NCBI RefSeq assembly: GCF_003123725.1 | Contig: NZ_QETA01000002.1 | Coordinates: 62,001-126,000 of the forward strand | Length of the DNA stretch: 64,000 nucleotides | Direction of reading: 5' to 3' | From: Corticimicrobacter populi | Lineage (GTDB): Bacteria; Pseudomonadota; Gammaproteobacteria; Burkholderiales; Burkholderiaceae_B | Shown: positions 17,277 to 25,928 of the stretch, piece after piece | Position numbering within the stretch: position 1 is the first letter of the stretch | How the letters are laid out: every line of letters starts with the position of its first letter | The notes under the pieces: model-generated | Seen by the model: only the letters and a program-made list of their open reading frames with translations | Databases searched by the model: none | Told to the model about the DNA's origin: nothing | Made by a program: the position numbers and the translations under genes

Positions 17277-19175
17277 ATGTATATCCAGATACTCTCTTTC
17301 ATCGGCGCTGCCTTCCTGTTGCTGACGCTCAGCCGTCTGGGGCTGGCGCTCTGGCAATGGCGACGCGTGTCGGCCGTGCACGGTCTTGGCTGCGTGATGC
17401 TGGGGGGGCTGCGCATTGATGCGCATCTGGTGGCGCTCGGTGTGGCTCCCGGACTGTTGCTGGCACCGTGGATGGATGGCGTGCCTACCGCCATGTGGCT
17501 GCTGGGGTTGTGGCTGCAGATCGTATGGCTGCTGATCTGCCTGCTGGAGTTGTCGACGCCGCTGTTTATCGTGGAATACGATACCCGGCCCAACCGGATC
17601 TATATCGATTACCTCAAGTACCCGCAGGAAGTGTTCGGCATGCTATGGCGCGGCTACCGGGGAACGGCAGTACTGGTGCTGGTGTTGCTGGTTCTGGTCG
17701 GCTGGATCGGGCATGGTCTGTTTGCCGCAGGGCGTCCCACGCTGGATGGCATGGGCTGGCTGATGCGGGCGGTGCTCTGGCTGGCCGGTGTCGCCTTGGC
17801 CTTCCTGGCGATTCGCGGTACTTTGCGGCATCGTCCGATCAACCCGTCGAACGTGGCATTCTGCGGCGATGCGCTGGTCAATACCCTGCCGCTCAATTCG
17901 CTTTACAACGTCCTGTACGCAGCCTATTGCCTGAAAAATGAGCGCGCACCTGCCGATGCCTATGGCAAGCTGCCTGATGAGGTGGTGATCGATACGGTAC
18001 GCCGTTGTGCCGGGCTGGCGGGCGAGGTCATTGATCCGGCCATTCCGACGCTGCACGCCGTCAGGACGTCGCAACTGGCGAAAGGGCAGCGGCGTCCGCG
18101 CAACGTGGTGGTGATCGTCGAGGAAAGCTTGGGCGCACGATTTACCGGCTTTCTGGGGGACACGGCCCTGACGCCATGCCTGGATGCGCTGAGCGCAGAG
18201 GCCTGGACCTTCACTCGGGCCTATGCCACCGGGACCCGTTCGGTGCGTGGGCTGGAGGCGCTGGTGGCAGGTTTTCCCCCGGCCCTGTCCGAGGCCGTGT
18301 TGCGGCTACCGGATACGCAGTCGCGCTTTTTCACGCTGGCACAGTACCTGCGTCCACAGGGCTACAAGTCCCACTTTGTCTATGGGGGCGAGGCCCACTT
18401 CGACAACATGAAAAGTTTTTTCATGGGCAACGGCTTTGATGTCCTGCACGACCAGCCGACTTTCCTGAAGCCGGCTTTTTCGGGCACCTGGGGCGTGAGC
18501 GATGAGGACATGTTCGGGCGGCTTCACGATATCCTGTCCGCACCCTCCGAGCAGCCGCAACTGGTGCTGGCGTTTTCGGTGTCCAACCATTCTCCCTGGG
18601 AATATCCTGCTGGCCGGATCGAACCGGTGGGCGAGCCGGCCTCGGTCGAAAATACGGTGCGCTATGCAGACTGGGCGCTGGGCCGCTTTTTCGAGCAGGC
18701 GCGTACGCAGCCCTACTGGGAAGACACGCTGTTTCTGGTGGCGGCCGATCATGATGCTCGCGTGGGCGGACGGGATTGCATCCCTCTGCGGCATTTCCAT
18801 ATACCGGCCCTGATCCTGGGCGGCAGTGTCGTGCCCCGGCTGGATGCCCGCATCGTCAGTCAGATCGACCTGCCGGTCACGCTGCTGGGGCTGTTGGGGG
18901 GCAATGCCATGCATCCGATGATTGGCCATGATCTGAACGATCCGGCGGCAGGTGGACGGGCCCTGATGCAATATGGGGAAAATTTCGGTTATCTCAAGGG
19001 CGACCTGCTGACGGTGCTGGAGCCTCAGCGGGCTCCGACGCTATGGCGCTATGGCCTGCCGGACAGCTACCAGTCGCTGGATGTCGATGCGGATTTGGCC
19101 CGCGAGGCCTTGGCTCATGCCCTGTGGCCACATCAGGTCTACCGCGCGCGCGGCTATACGCTGCCGGGTTGCTGA
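17277..19175 (+). CDS. LTA synthase-like / alkaline-phosphatase-fold membrane transferase
   Basis: 632 aa: an N-terminal membrane domain with about five helices to residue ~185, then a large extracytoplasmic sulfatase/LTA-synthase domain. Candidate metal and catalytic residues are present: Glu282/283 in VIVEESLG, Thr320 in TGTRSVRG (the nucleophile position), and Asp491-His492 in VAADHDAR. The family transfers phosphoglycerol or phosphoethanolamine to glycans or lipids in the periplasm; the substrate here is unknown. ATG 17277 is the first good start; the frame to 17166 is leader. It converges on the histidine kinase gene with a 22-base overlap. Confidence 0.85.
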   Translation: MYIQILSFIGAAFLLLTLSRLGLALWQWRRVSAVHGLGCVMLGGLRIDAHLVALGVAPGLLLAPWMDGVPTAMWLLGLWLQIVWLLICLLELSTPLFIVEYDTRPNRIYIDYLKYPQEVFGMLWRGYRGTAVLVLVLLVLVGWIGHGLFAAGRPTLDGMGWLMRAVLWLAGVALAFLAIRGTLRHRPINPSNVAFCGDALVNTLPLNSLYNVLYAAYCLKNERAPADAYGKLPDEVVIDTVRRCAGLAGEVIDPAIPTLHAVRTSQLAKGQRRPRNVVVIVEESLGARFTGFLGDTALTPCLDALSAEAWTFTRAYATGTRSVRGLEALVAGFPPALSEAVLRLPDTQSRFFTLAQYLRPQGYKSHFVYGGEAHFDNMKSFFMGNGFDVLHDQPTFLKPAFSGTWGVSDEDMFGRLHDILSAPSEQPQLVLAFSVSNHSPWEYPAGRIEPVGEPASVENTVRYADWALGRFFEQARTQPYWEDTLFLVAADHDARVGGRDCIPLRHFHIPALILGGSVVPRLDARIVSQIDLPVTLLGLLGGNAMHPMIGHDLNDPAAGGRALMQYGENFGYLKGDLLTVLEPQRAPTLWRYGLPDSYQSLDVDADLAREALAHALWPHQVYRARGYTLPGC

Positions 19176-20461
19176 TTGCCCGGCACATGGGCTCCGGGCA
19201 CGAAGGTCAGCCGAAATGTCGTGCCGGGTTCCCGGGCGGGGACGACTTCCAGTTTCCAGGACAGGCGTTCGCAGATCAGTGACACGATGAACAGGCCCAG
19301 TCCCGAGAGCGCCGTCAGTTCTCCGATATCGGCACCCGGATCGTTCAGATAGGCGAGGTAGCCTTTGGGCAGTCCGGGGCCATGATCCTGTATTTCTACA
19401 CTGTGCGTATCGATCCTGACCTGGATGCTGCCGTCGGTGTGCTGGACGGCGTTCTGGATCAGGTTGCGCAACAGCATCCTGACCAGCGTGGGATCGGCAT
19501 TGACGCTGGCCTCGACACGCGCGTCGAGGATGATGCGTCCTGCTGCGTCCGTATGGCGCGCAAGATCGTCACTGATTTCCTGCAGCAGCAGGGACAGGTC
19601 GATGCGGCTCCTGCGCTCGGAAGAGGACGACTTGCGACGCGTCAGTTTCAGGATGACGTCGATGTTGGCCGTCATCTCGTCCACTGCACGACGCATGCGC
19701 AGCAATGGCTTGCGGGCCGAACTTTCGAGTCCGCCACGTTGCTCCAGCACATCGAGCGCGCCAGCAATCACGGCAATCGGGGTGCGCAGTTCGTGGCTGG
19801 CCAGTCCCATGAGGGATTGTTCCCTCCTGACATAGTGCTCCAGTTCACCCAGGAACCGGTTGAAGGCACGGGCAATGGCCTCCAGTTCTGTTGCGTGAGG
19901 GTAGCTTTCCGGCAGCCGGGGCATGTGGGGAGCCGGTGCCGTGCCGCGAATGTGGTCGCTCAGCGTATGCACCGGTGAGGCCAGGCGCCGGCCCGTCAGC
20001 CGTGCCAGCAGGATGCCGAGCAGTATCACGCCTACGCCCAGCAGGAGCAGGAAACGGTGGAATACCGACTCACGGTATTCGAACAGTGAAATGTCGCGGG
20101 CCAGATAGAAATGGCCGCCCCTGACTGCGCTGGTGTTGATGAGGTAGGTTTGTTCTCCAAGCTCTATTTCGCCGGAGTAGGGGAAGGGGAGTCCCTGGAA
20201 GATGGATGGCAGTTTGTCGTCCGGTGCGATGCCCGGTGGGGTGTAGTAGGCCTGCAGGGTGTCCGTGTTCCAGACCAGTATTTCGTTGGGGCGGGCATTG
20301 TCCAGCAGTGATTCGCGCTCGGATTGCAGGTCGAGTTCAAGGATGGCACGCTCGAGGTTTTCATTGGCGACGAGTACGGAGGTCGCCGTCACGGCGAAGG
20401 TCACCAGTACGGCCGCCAGGACGGTATTGCGAATGCGCCTTTCAATGCTGGATGACGCCAT
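19154..20461 (-). CDS. Two-component sensor histidine kinase (PmrB/QseC-like)
   Basis: 435-aa membrane kinase: first helix at about residues 12-32, periplasmic sensor of about 110 residues, second helix (FLLLLGVGVILLGILLA), HAMP-like linker, HisKA with the phospho-acceptor SHELRTPIAV, then HATPase with NLIQNAVQH, DHGPGLPKG and SGLGLFIVSL. It is the last gene of the gtrA-GT2-arnT-RR-HK operon, one base after the response-regulator stop. It probably senses envelope stress or cations (inference). The 3' end overlaps the convergent LTA-synthase-like gene. Confidence 0.9.
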   Translation of the reverse strand: MASSSIERRIRNTVLAAVLVTFAVTATSVLVANENLERAILELDLQSERESLLDNARPNEILVWNTDTLQAYYTPPGIAPDDKLPSIFQGLPFPYSGEIELGEQTYLINTSAVRGGHFYLARDISLFEYRESVFHRFLLLLGVGVILLGILLARLTGRRLASPVHTLSDHIRGTAPAPHMPRLPESYPHATELEAIARAFNRFLGELEHYVRREQSLMGLASHELRTPIAVIAGALDVLEQRGGLESSARKPLLRMRRAVDEMTANIDVILKLTRRKSSSSERRSRIDLSLLLQEISDDLARHTDAAGRIILDARVEASVNADPTLVRMLLRNLIQNAVQHTDGSIQVRIDTHSVEIQDHGPGLPKGYLAYLNDPGADIGELTALSGLGLFIVSLICERLSWKLEVVPAREPGTTFRLTFVPGAHVPGNQQPGSV

Positions 20462-20462
20462 G

Positions 20463-21158
20463 TCAGGCTTCCCCCGGCGGTGTCAACCGGTAGCCGCGGC
20501 CGTGCAGCGTCTGTATCAGGTTGACGCCCAGCGCCTGCTGCAGGAGCTTGCGCAGGGTATAGACATGGGTACGCAGGGTATGGGGCTCGACCTCGCGTTC
20601 TCCCCAGAGCATTTGCCCCAGTTGTTCGTAGGACAGGAAGTTCGGGTAGGCGCGTACCAGCGCTTCGGTGATGTGGGCCTGCATGCCGGAAAGCTGCAGC
20701 GGGCAGGCTCCCGGCAGGCGCAGGCGCAACGTGCCCGGCTCGAATTCGATGCAGCCCGCTCGCAGGATATCTGCCTCGGGCCGACCGCGCCGATGCAGCG
20801 CGTCGATGCGCATGGCCAGTTCCTTCAGGTTGAACGGCTTGACCAGATAGTCGTCGGCACCCTGGCTGAATCCTTCGACCTTGTCGTCGATATGGTCCTT
20901 GGCCGTCATCATGATGATCGGGGTCGTGCTGTGCAGGTCGTGACGAATGCGCTGGCAGAGTGTGAATCCCGACATGCCCGGCAACATGACATCCAGGGCG
21001 ATGACATCGTATTCATGCGTGGCGACCTGATGCAGTGCGACCACGCCGTCATAGGCGAAGTCGAGAACATAGCGGTCGTTGTCGAGATATTCGCCGATGT
21101 TCGCTGCCAGGGCGGGGTTGTCTTCGACGATCAGGACGCGGATCGGGGCTGTACTCAT
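20463..21158 (-). CDS. OmpR-family response regulator
   Basis: 231 aa: receiver domain with acidic pocket VEDN (11-14), phospho-acceptor Asp56 (ALDVMLPG), Lys in VKPFNLKEL, then an OmpR-type winged helix (LSYEQLGQMLWGEREVEPHTL and RTHVYTLRKLLQQ). Start ATG 21158 overlaps the arnT-like stop by 4 bases, and the kinase gene follows one base after its stop. Being embedded in the operon, it likely autoregulates. The tandem repeats at 17114-17160 and 24059-24113 have the spacing used by this family. Confidence 0.92.
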   Translation of the reverse strand: MSTAPIRVLIVEDNPALAANIGEYLDNDRYVLDFAYDGVVALHQVATHEYDVIALDVMLPGMSGFTLCQRIRHDLHSTTPIIMMTAKDHIDDKVEGFSQGADDYLVKPFNLKELAMRIDALHRRGRPEADILRAGCIEFEPGTLRLRLPGACPLQLSGMQAHITEALVRAYPNFLSYEQLGQMLWGEREVEPHTLRTHVYTLRKLLQQALGVNLIQTLHGRGYRLTPPGEA

Positions 21159-22642
21159 GGTGTCGGAGATCCAGGTGGAACGAGGGGCGGAACCTGCAAT
21201 AAATCAAACCGGCGGTTGGAGAATACGGGAGGGGGGGCACCGGTCAGCAACCGGATGGCATCGGATTGCTGCCTGGGCGTTGCTAGATAATAGCCTGCCG
21301 GATAGCGACTGCGCAGGCCTTCCAGCTCGTCCCGGGGTGCCGCCAAGACCCGTTCCCGGGCGTAGTATCGGGCGGAAAATGGCCTTGCGTCCAGATAATA
21401 CAGGGGTTGCGATGGCTGGCTTCGCACCGCATGGTAGGCGACCAGCGAACGCTCGGACTTGAGCAGGTCGGGATCGATGGCAATGACCAGCCCGGCAGCC
21501 AGGGTGATGGCCGGGACCAGCATGGCCAGGCGCAGATAGCCTGCCTGCAGGCCCGTGTTGCCGGGTAGCTCCGCTGTGCGGGAACCGGGGCGTGGCAGTG
21601 CGACGGCCAGCAGGATGGCAAAGCCCGGCAGGGAGGGTTGAACATAGGTCCACAGGATGTTGCCGGCCAGGGAAAAGAAAACGGGGGTGGACAGGGACCA
21701 GAGCAGCAGCAGGCGGATGGCCGGATCGGCCAGGCGGGTTTTCAGTGCGCGGCGCAGAGCATGGGTGCGCAGGTTGGTACCCAACAGCCAGATCGCAACC
21801 AGGCTCCATGGAAAGGCTGCCAGCATGGCATCGAGCCAGATGCTGCCATATGGGCGCCTGTGTGCGCTGCCGTAAAGGTCGCCTTGCCAGCCGGGATCCA
21901 CGAAGCGAGCAAAATGCTCGCCCAGCAGGAAGTAGCGCAGAAAGCCGGGCGTCTTGATTTCGGCGCAGATATACCAGGGCAAGGTCAGTGCCAGGACCAG
22001 CAGCAGGCCGGGTATCCAGCGGATGGGCTTTTCTGCCGAATCGGGACTGCGGCACCAGATATGCCAGGCCAGCAGGATCAGGCTGACCAGCACGATGGCG
22101 AGCGGCCCTTTGGCCAGCAGGCCCAGCGACAGGCCGCCAAAGAATCCGAGATGCCAGATCAGGCGTCCGTCTTCACGCAAGCGGGTATACGTGGTCAGGC
22201 TCAGGGTGATGGCCAGTGCCAGCCAGGGGTCGAGCATGACCGCGCCGGCCATCAGGAAGGGCAGCAGGGAGCTTGCGTAGATCAGTGCTGCCATGCGTGC
22301 AGTCTGCAGGCCGAACTGATGACGGCTCCAGTTGAACAGAAGCGCCAGTGTCGCGATGGAGGCCAGCAGCGAGGGCAGGCGGACGGCCAGATCGCTGTAG
22401 CCGAACACTTGCAACGACAGCGCCGACATCCAGAAGGCCAGCGGTGGCTTGCCCCAGAATGGCTTACCGGGCTCGAACCAGGGCGTGATCCAGTCGCCGC
22501 TGGCCGCCATCAGGCGGGCCATTTCGGCATAGCGGGGTTCGGAGTTGTCGGCCATGGGCGTCAACGCCATCAGGACCAGTCGTACTGACAGTGTCAGGAG
22601 CAGTATCCAGGCCCAGGCCGGCACCTTGCTATGCATGCGCAT
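21155..22642 (-). CDS. ArnT-like polytopic glycosyltransferase
   Basis: 495-aa membrane protein of the ArnT/PMT (GT83/GT39) type. The periplasmic first loop has ADNSEPRYAEMARLM with the conserved acidic residue, followed by FWGKPPLAFW and about 11-12 helices (for example GFFGGLSLGLLAKGPLAIVL). Such enzymes use a polyprenyl-phosphate sugar to modify lipid A or other acceptors in the periplasm. ATG 22642 (or 22636) overlaps the GT2 stop; the frame to 22756 lies inside GT2. The ArnC-like GT2 and GtrA genes alongside fit a three-step transfer route. No arnA/B/D genes are here, so the sugar is probably not L-Ara4N. Confidence 0.85.
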   Translation of the reverse strand: MRMHSKVPAWAWILLLTLSVRLVLMALTPMADNSEPRYAEMARLMAASGDWITPWFEPGKPFWGKPPLAFWMSALSLQVFGYSDLAVRLPSLLASIATLALLFNWSRHQFGLQTARMAALIYASSLLPFLMAGAVMLDPWLALAITLSLTTYTRLREDGRLIWHLGFFGGLSLGLLAKGPLAIVLVSLILLAWHIWCRSPDSAEKPIRWIPGLLLVLALTLPWYICAEIKTPGFLRYFLLGEHFARFVDPGWQGDLYGSAHRRPYGSIWLDAMLAAFPWSLVAIWLLGTNLRTHALRRALKTRLADPAIRLLLLWSLSTPVFFSLAGNILWTYVQPSLPGFAILLAVALPRPGSRTAELPGNTGLQAGYLRLAMLVPAITLAAGLVIAIDPDLLKSERSLVAYHAVRSQPSQPLYYLDARPFSARYYARERVLAAPRDELEGLRSRYPAGYYLATPRQQSDAIRLLTGAPPPVFSNRRFDLLQVPPLVPPGSPTP

Positions 22643-23651
22643 GATGTGTCTCTTCTGTGTGCTGGCGGGCGTAGGCTGGCGGGCTTTGCAGGATGTCCCG
22701 TACCAGGAACAGGGGGCGTTGCTTGGCCTCGATATACGTCTTGCCGACATACTCACCCAGCAGTCCCAGGGCGATCAGTTGTGCGCCACCCAGGATGGAC
22801 ATGATGGCGACCAGCGATGGATAGCCTTGTACCGCTTCACCGAGCATGACTGTCTTGATGGCAATGAATGCACCGTAAGCCAGTCCTGCGGTCGCCGTGA
22901 CTGCGCCCAGCCCCGCCGTCCAGCGCAATGGCCTGACAGAGAAAGACGTGATGCCCTCCAGTGCCAGCGCCAGCAGGGCACGGTAGCCCCATTTGGTGGT
23001 GCCGGCGGCGCGGGGGGCCCGGTCGTAGAACATGACCGTGGTGGGGAAACCGACCCAGGCAAACAGGCCTTTCATGTAGCGGGTTCGCTCCGGGAGCTGG
23101 TTGAGCGCCTGTACTGCTCGCCGGCTGAGCAGCCTGAAGTCGCCCGTATCCGGAGGGATGGGCGCATTGCTGAGGTGGCCCAGCAGACGATAGTAGAGAT
23201 GGGCGCTCAGTTTCTTGTGCCAGGGCTCACCGGCCCGGCTGCGACGACGCATCGCGACTACGTCGGCACCGGCTCGCCAGGCAGCCAGCATGTCCGGAAC
23301 CAGTTCGGGCGGGTCCTGGAGGTCGGCATCCAGGATGATGGTGGCCTCTCCTGAACAATGCTGCAGGCCGGCCGACATGGCGGCTTCCTTGCCGAAGTTG
23401 CGGCTCAGGCGGATCAGTTTGAGGTTGTCGTGCGAGCAGACGTGCGCGGCCAGCCAGTCGGCACTGCCGTCACGGCTGCCGTCATCGACGAAAATGATTT
23501 CATGGCTGCAGTCAAGGGCGGTCAGCACGGTGCCCAGGCGTTCGAGGCACAGCGGCAGGACCTCGATTTCGTTGTAGACCGGAATCAGGATCGACAGGGT
23601 CGGACTGTGACGGGTCTGGGTGGAATAGGAAACAGGCAGGCGTGCGTTCAT
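22629..23651 (-). CDS. Family 2 glycosyltransferase, ArnC/polyprenyl-phosphate-sugar synthase type
   Basis: 340 aa: cytoplasmic GT2 domain (LSILIPVYNEIEVLPLCLE, FVDDGSRDGS, DXD-type ILDADLQDPPE, RLSRNFGKEAAMSAGL) then two C-terminal membrane helices (about 240-262 and 275-300). This is the DPM1/ArnC/GtrB layout, which loads a sugar on undecaprenyl phosphate. Its start overlaps the gtrA stop by 4 bases, and its 3' end overlaps the arnT-like start. Confidence 0.9.
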   Translation of the reverse strand: MNARLPVSYSTQTRHSPTLSILIPVYNEIEVLPLCLERLGTVLTALDCSHEIIFVDDGSRDGSADWLAAHVCSHDNLKLIRLSRNFGKEAAMSAGLQHCSGEATIILDADLQDPPELVPDMLAAWRAGADVVAMRRRSRAGEPWHKKLSAHLYYRLLGHLSNAPIPPDTGDFRLLSRRAVQALNQLPERTRYMKGLFAWVGFPTTVMFYDRAPRAAGTTKWGYRALLALALEGITSFSVRPLRWTAGLGAVTATAGLAYGAFIAIKTVMLGEAVQGYPSLVAIMSILGGAQLIALGLLGEYVGKTYIEAKQRPLFLVRDILQSPPAYARQHTEETHHAHA

Positions 23652-24040
23652 GAGAAGACGTACCTTTTGAATAGCCAGTAGTTGAGAAACACCAGCAGCA
23701 GGGTCGTGCTGGCCTGGGCAGCGAGCGGTGCGAAATGCAGCCCGTTATGCAACAGAAGAAAGAAAAGTCCGTTAAGCAGCCAGCCGACGCCCAGTGCAGC
23801 CAGGTAGCGTCGCATGGTTGCGAGCTGGCCGCGATGGGGGTGGAACACTATGTCGCGCTGCAGTCGGTAATTGACGACGGCACCTGTCAGTGCCCCCGTC
23901 ATGGCGGCGGGGGTGGGAGGCATGCCATGCAGCAGCAGGGTCTGCATGATGCCGTAGTGAAGGGCGGTGGCTGTGCCGCCTCCCATCAGGAAGCGGGCGA
24001 AGCGCGGGAGCCAGGAAGAAAGCACGGTATGACGACGCAC
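23648..24040 (-). CDS. GtrA family membrane protein (putative polyprenyl-sugar flippase)
   Basis: 130 aa with four helices and the GtrA signature FARFLMGGGTATALHYG, NYRLQRDIVF and LNYWLFKRYVFS. GtrA proteins are thought to flip polyprenyl-phosphate sugars to the periplasm, feeding the ArnT-like transferase. First gene of the operon. The start is GTG 24040 with no clear Shine-Dalgarno site; no in-frame ATG fits better. The promoter is described at 24059-24113. Confidence 0.85.
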   Translation of the reverse strand: MRRHTVLSSWLPRFARFLMGGGTATALHYGIMQTLLLHGMPPTPAAMTGALTGAVVNYRLQRDIVFHPHRGQLATMRRYLAALGVGWLLNGLFFLLLHNGLHFAPLAAQASTTLLLVFLNYWLFKRYVFS

Positions 24041-24058
24041 TGTGATTGAAGTGCGTCC

Positions 24059-24113
24059 ATCATAGGAACCGTGCTGTCAAGATTGCGTCAAGGATGCATC
24101 ATGGTTTGGTCAA
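24059..24113 (-). promoter_or_regulatory. 11-bp-periodic direct repeats plus -10 upstream of the gtrA operon
   Basis: Read on the minus strand the cores are TTGACC (24113-24108), ATGATG (24102-24097), TTGACG (24091-24086) and TTGACA (24080-24075), all in 11-bp register. The last is followed by exactly 10 bp and then TATGAT (24064-24059) as a -10. This matches the layout at 17114-17160. The outermost repeat covers the stop codon of the M61 peptidase gene. Confidence 0.65.
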
Positions 24114-25891
24114 ACCCGTCGTAGCCGTACTGTTGCAGGTGCCGCTGCCAGCGCCAGCGCAAAGCGCCGCAGTTCATCGCGCCGGAAGACATGCAGCGTG
24201 ACGGTCTGCCCGGATTGGTAGCGTGACAGCAGCTCGTCCAGCTTGCTGTCGGCCGTGACGCGCAGGCCGTCGATGGCGACCAGCACATCGCCGGCCGAAA
24301 GGCCTGCCTCATGCGCCGGCCCCTGTTCGTAGACTGTCCGCAGTACCAGGTCGCTGCCTTGCTTGCGGGTGGTGGCTCCCAGCACAGGCGCGGCATGTTC
24401 AGGCCGCTTGCTTTCCACGCGGATGCCCTGTGGAGCCAGCAATTCGGCCAGCGGCACATCGGCTGTGCCTTCGACCCAGGCGGCAATCGCGGCACCGACA
24501 TCCACGCCCGTGGCTTCCAGGATCAGCGCCGGCATGGCGGTTTCGGGCAGGCCGTTGCGGGCCTGGAGATCACGGGCGTAGAAATCGCGACCATAACGCT
24601 GCCACAGCAGCGCCATGACATCATCAAGCGAACGGCTGTTGCCGGTGGCCTGCCGGATGGTCAGGTCCAGGCCCAGTGCGGCCAGCGCCCCCTTGGCGTA
24701 GTAGCTGACGATGGCGTTGGGCGAGTTCTCGTCCTGCTTGTAGAAGCGGGTCCAGGCATCGAACGAACTCTGGGCAATCGACTGCTTGTGGCGGCCGGGT
24801 CCGGCCTGCACCTGGTTGATCGTCTTGGCGAGCATCTCCAGGTACTGTGCCTCGGTGATCAGGCCGGTGCGCACCAGAAAAAGATCATCGTAGTAAGACG
24901 TGAATCCTTCGAATACCCACAGCAGACGGGTGTGATTTTCACGGGCAAGATCGTAGGGGGCGAAGGCTGCAGGCTTGATGCGCTTGACGTGCCAGGTATG
25001 GAAATACTCATGGCTGACCAGTCCCAGGAAGGTGCGGTAGCCCTCGCTCTGACGGCGGTCGCCAAAAACGGGTAGGTCGCTGCGCGAGGCCATCAGGGCC
25101 GTCGAGGCGCGATGCTCCAGACCGCCGTAGTCGCTGCCGGTCACCATGGTCATGAAGACATAGCGCTCGGCACTGTCGAGGAACGGAGCCCGCTTGCTTT
25201 CCGGCTCAAAGAACGCGATCTGGGCTTCGCAGATGGCACGGACATCCGCTGCCACGCGCGACAGGTCGAGGTTGGGGATGACGCCGGTAAAGACCAGTTC
25301 GTGCTCCGCGCCGTGCGCCTGGAAGGTAATGACCTGCGGCGTGCCCATTTCGACGGGATGGTCGATCAGCGCATCGTAGTCGGGGGCCCGGTACAGCCCG
25401 AAACCGTGTCGTACGGCCGCACCCGGCAGGCCGGTGGCCTCGGGCAGGCTGGTATGCACGCTCCAGTCAGAATGCGGCTCGGGCGGACGGATATCGAGCA
25501 GGCAGGGCAGGTGCTCCAGCCCGTGAGGTTGCAGGAACACGCTGGTGCCGTTGAAGAAACCGTGGGTTTCATCCAGATGCGCACTGCGTACTGACAGGTC
25601 CCAGGCGTAGACGGTATATTCAATGACGAGCGTGCCCTTGCAGGGGGCGATGCGCCAGCGCTGGCTGTCGAGTTTTTCCACGGCCAGGGCACGGCGTCCG
25701 CTGCGTGCGGACAGGGCCTCGACCTGACGGGCGAAGTCGCGGATCAGATAGCTGCCTGGTATCCATGCAGGCAGCGAAACGACCTGGCCCTCGGGGTCGG
25801 GCTGTGCAATCGTCAGGGTGATCTGGAAGCGGTGCCCGGACAGGTCGGCGGGCAGCAGTCGGTAATGCAGGTGCGGAGTCTGAGTGTTCAT
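24110..25891 (-). CDS. M61 family metallopeptidase with PDZ domain (glycyl aminopeptidase-like)
   Basis: 593 aa. N-terminal beta domain, then the zinc site H294-E295-x-x-H298 (SHEYFHTWHVKRIKP) with a downstream VFEGFTSYYDDL supplying the third ligand, as in M61/gluzincins. A C-terminal PDZ domain follows (about 500-585, EAGLSAGDVLVAIDGLRVT). No signal peptide is obvious, so probably cytoplasmic. It stands 69 bases ahead of the gtrA operon and is divergent from the enoyl-CoA hydratase gene. Confidence 0.9.
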   Translation of the reverse strand: MNTQTPHLHYRLLPADLSGHRFQITLTIAQPDPEGQVVSLPAWIPGSYLIRDFARQVEALSARSGRRALAVEKLDSQRWRIAPCKGTLVIEYTVYAWDLSVRSAHLDETHGFFNGTSVFLQPHGLEHLPCLLDIRPPEPHSDWSVHTSLPEATGLPGAAVRHGFGLYRAPDYDALIDHPVEMGTPQVITFQAHGAEHELVFTGVIPNLDLSRVAADVRAICEAQIAFFEPESKRAPFLDSAERYVFMTMVTGSDYGGLEHRASTALMASRSDLPVFGDRRQSEGYRTFLGLVSHEYFHTWHVKRIKPAAFAPYDLARENHTRLLWVFEGFTSYYDDLFLVRTGLITEAQYLEMLAKTINQVQAGPGRHKQSIAQSSFDAWTRFYKQDENSPNAIVSYYAKGALAALGLDLTIRQATGNSRSLDDVMALLWQRYGRDFYARDLQARNGLPETAMPALILEATGVDVGAAIAAWVEGTADVPLAELLAPQGIRVESKRPEHAAPVLGATTRKQGSDLVLRTVYEQGPAHEAGLSAGDVLVAIDGLRVTADSKLDELLSRYQSGQTVTLHVFRRDELRRFALALAAAPATVRLRRV

Positions 25892-25928
25892 ATCGTTATC
25901 TTACTAAAAGCAGACAAGGAGACAGGAA

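Noticed and set aside
21155-24040. Assignment of this cluster as the arn (L-Ara4N) operon
   Set aside because: Only ArnC- and ArnT-like functions are present; arnA, arnB, arnD, arnE and arnF are absent, and a GtrA protein replaces the EF flippase.
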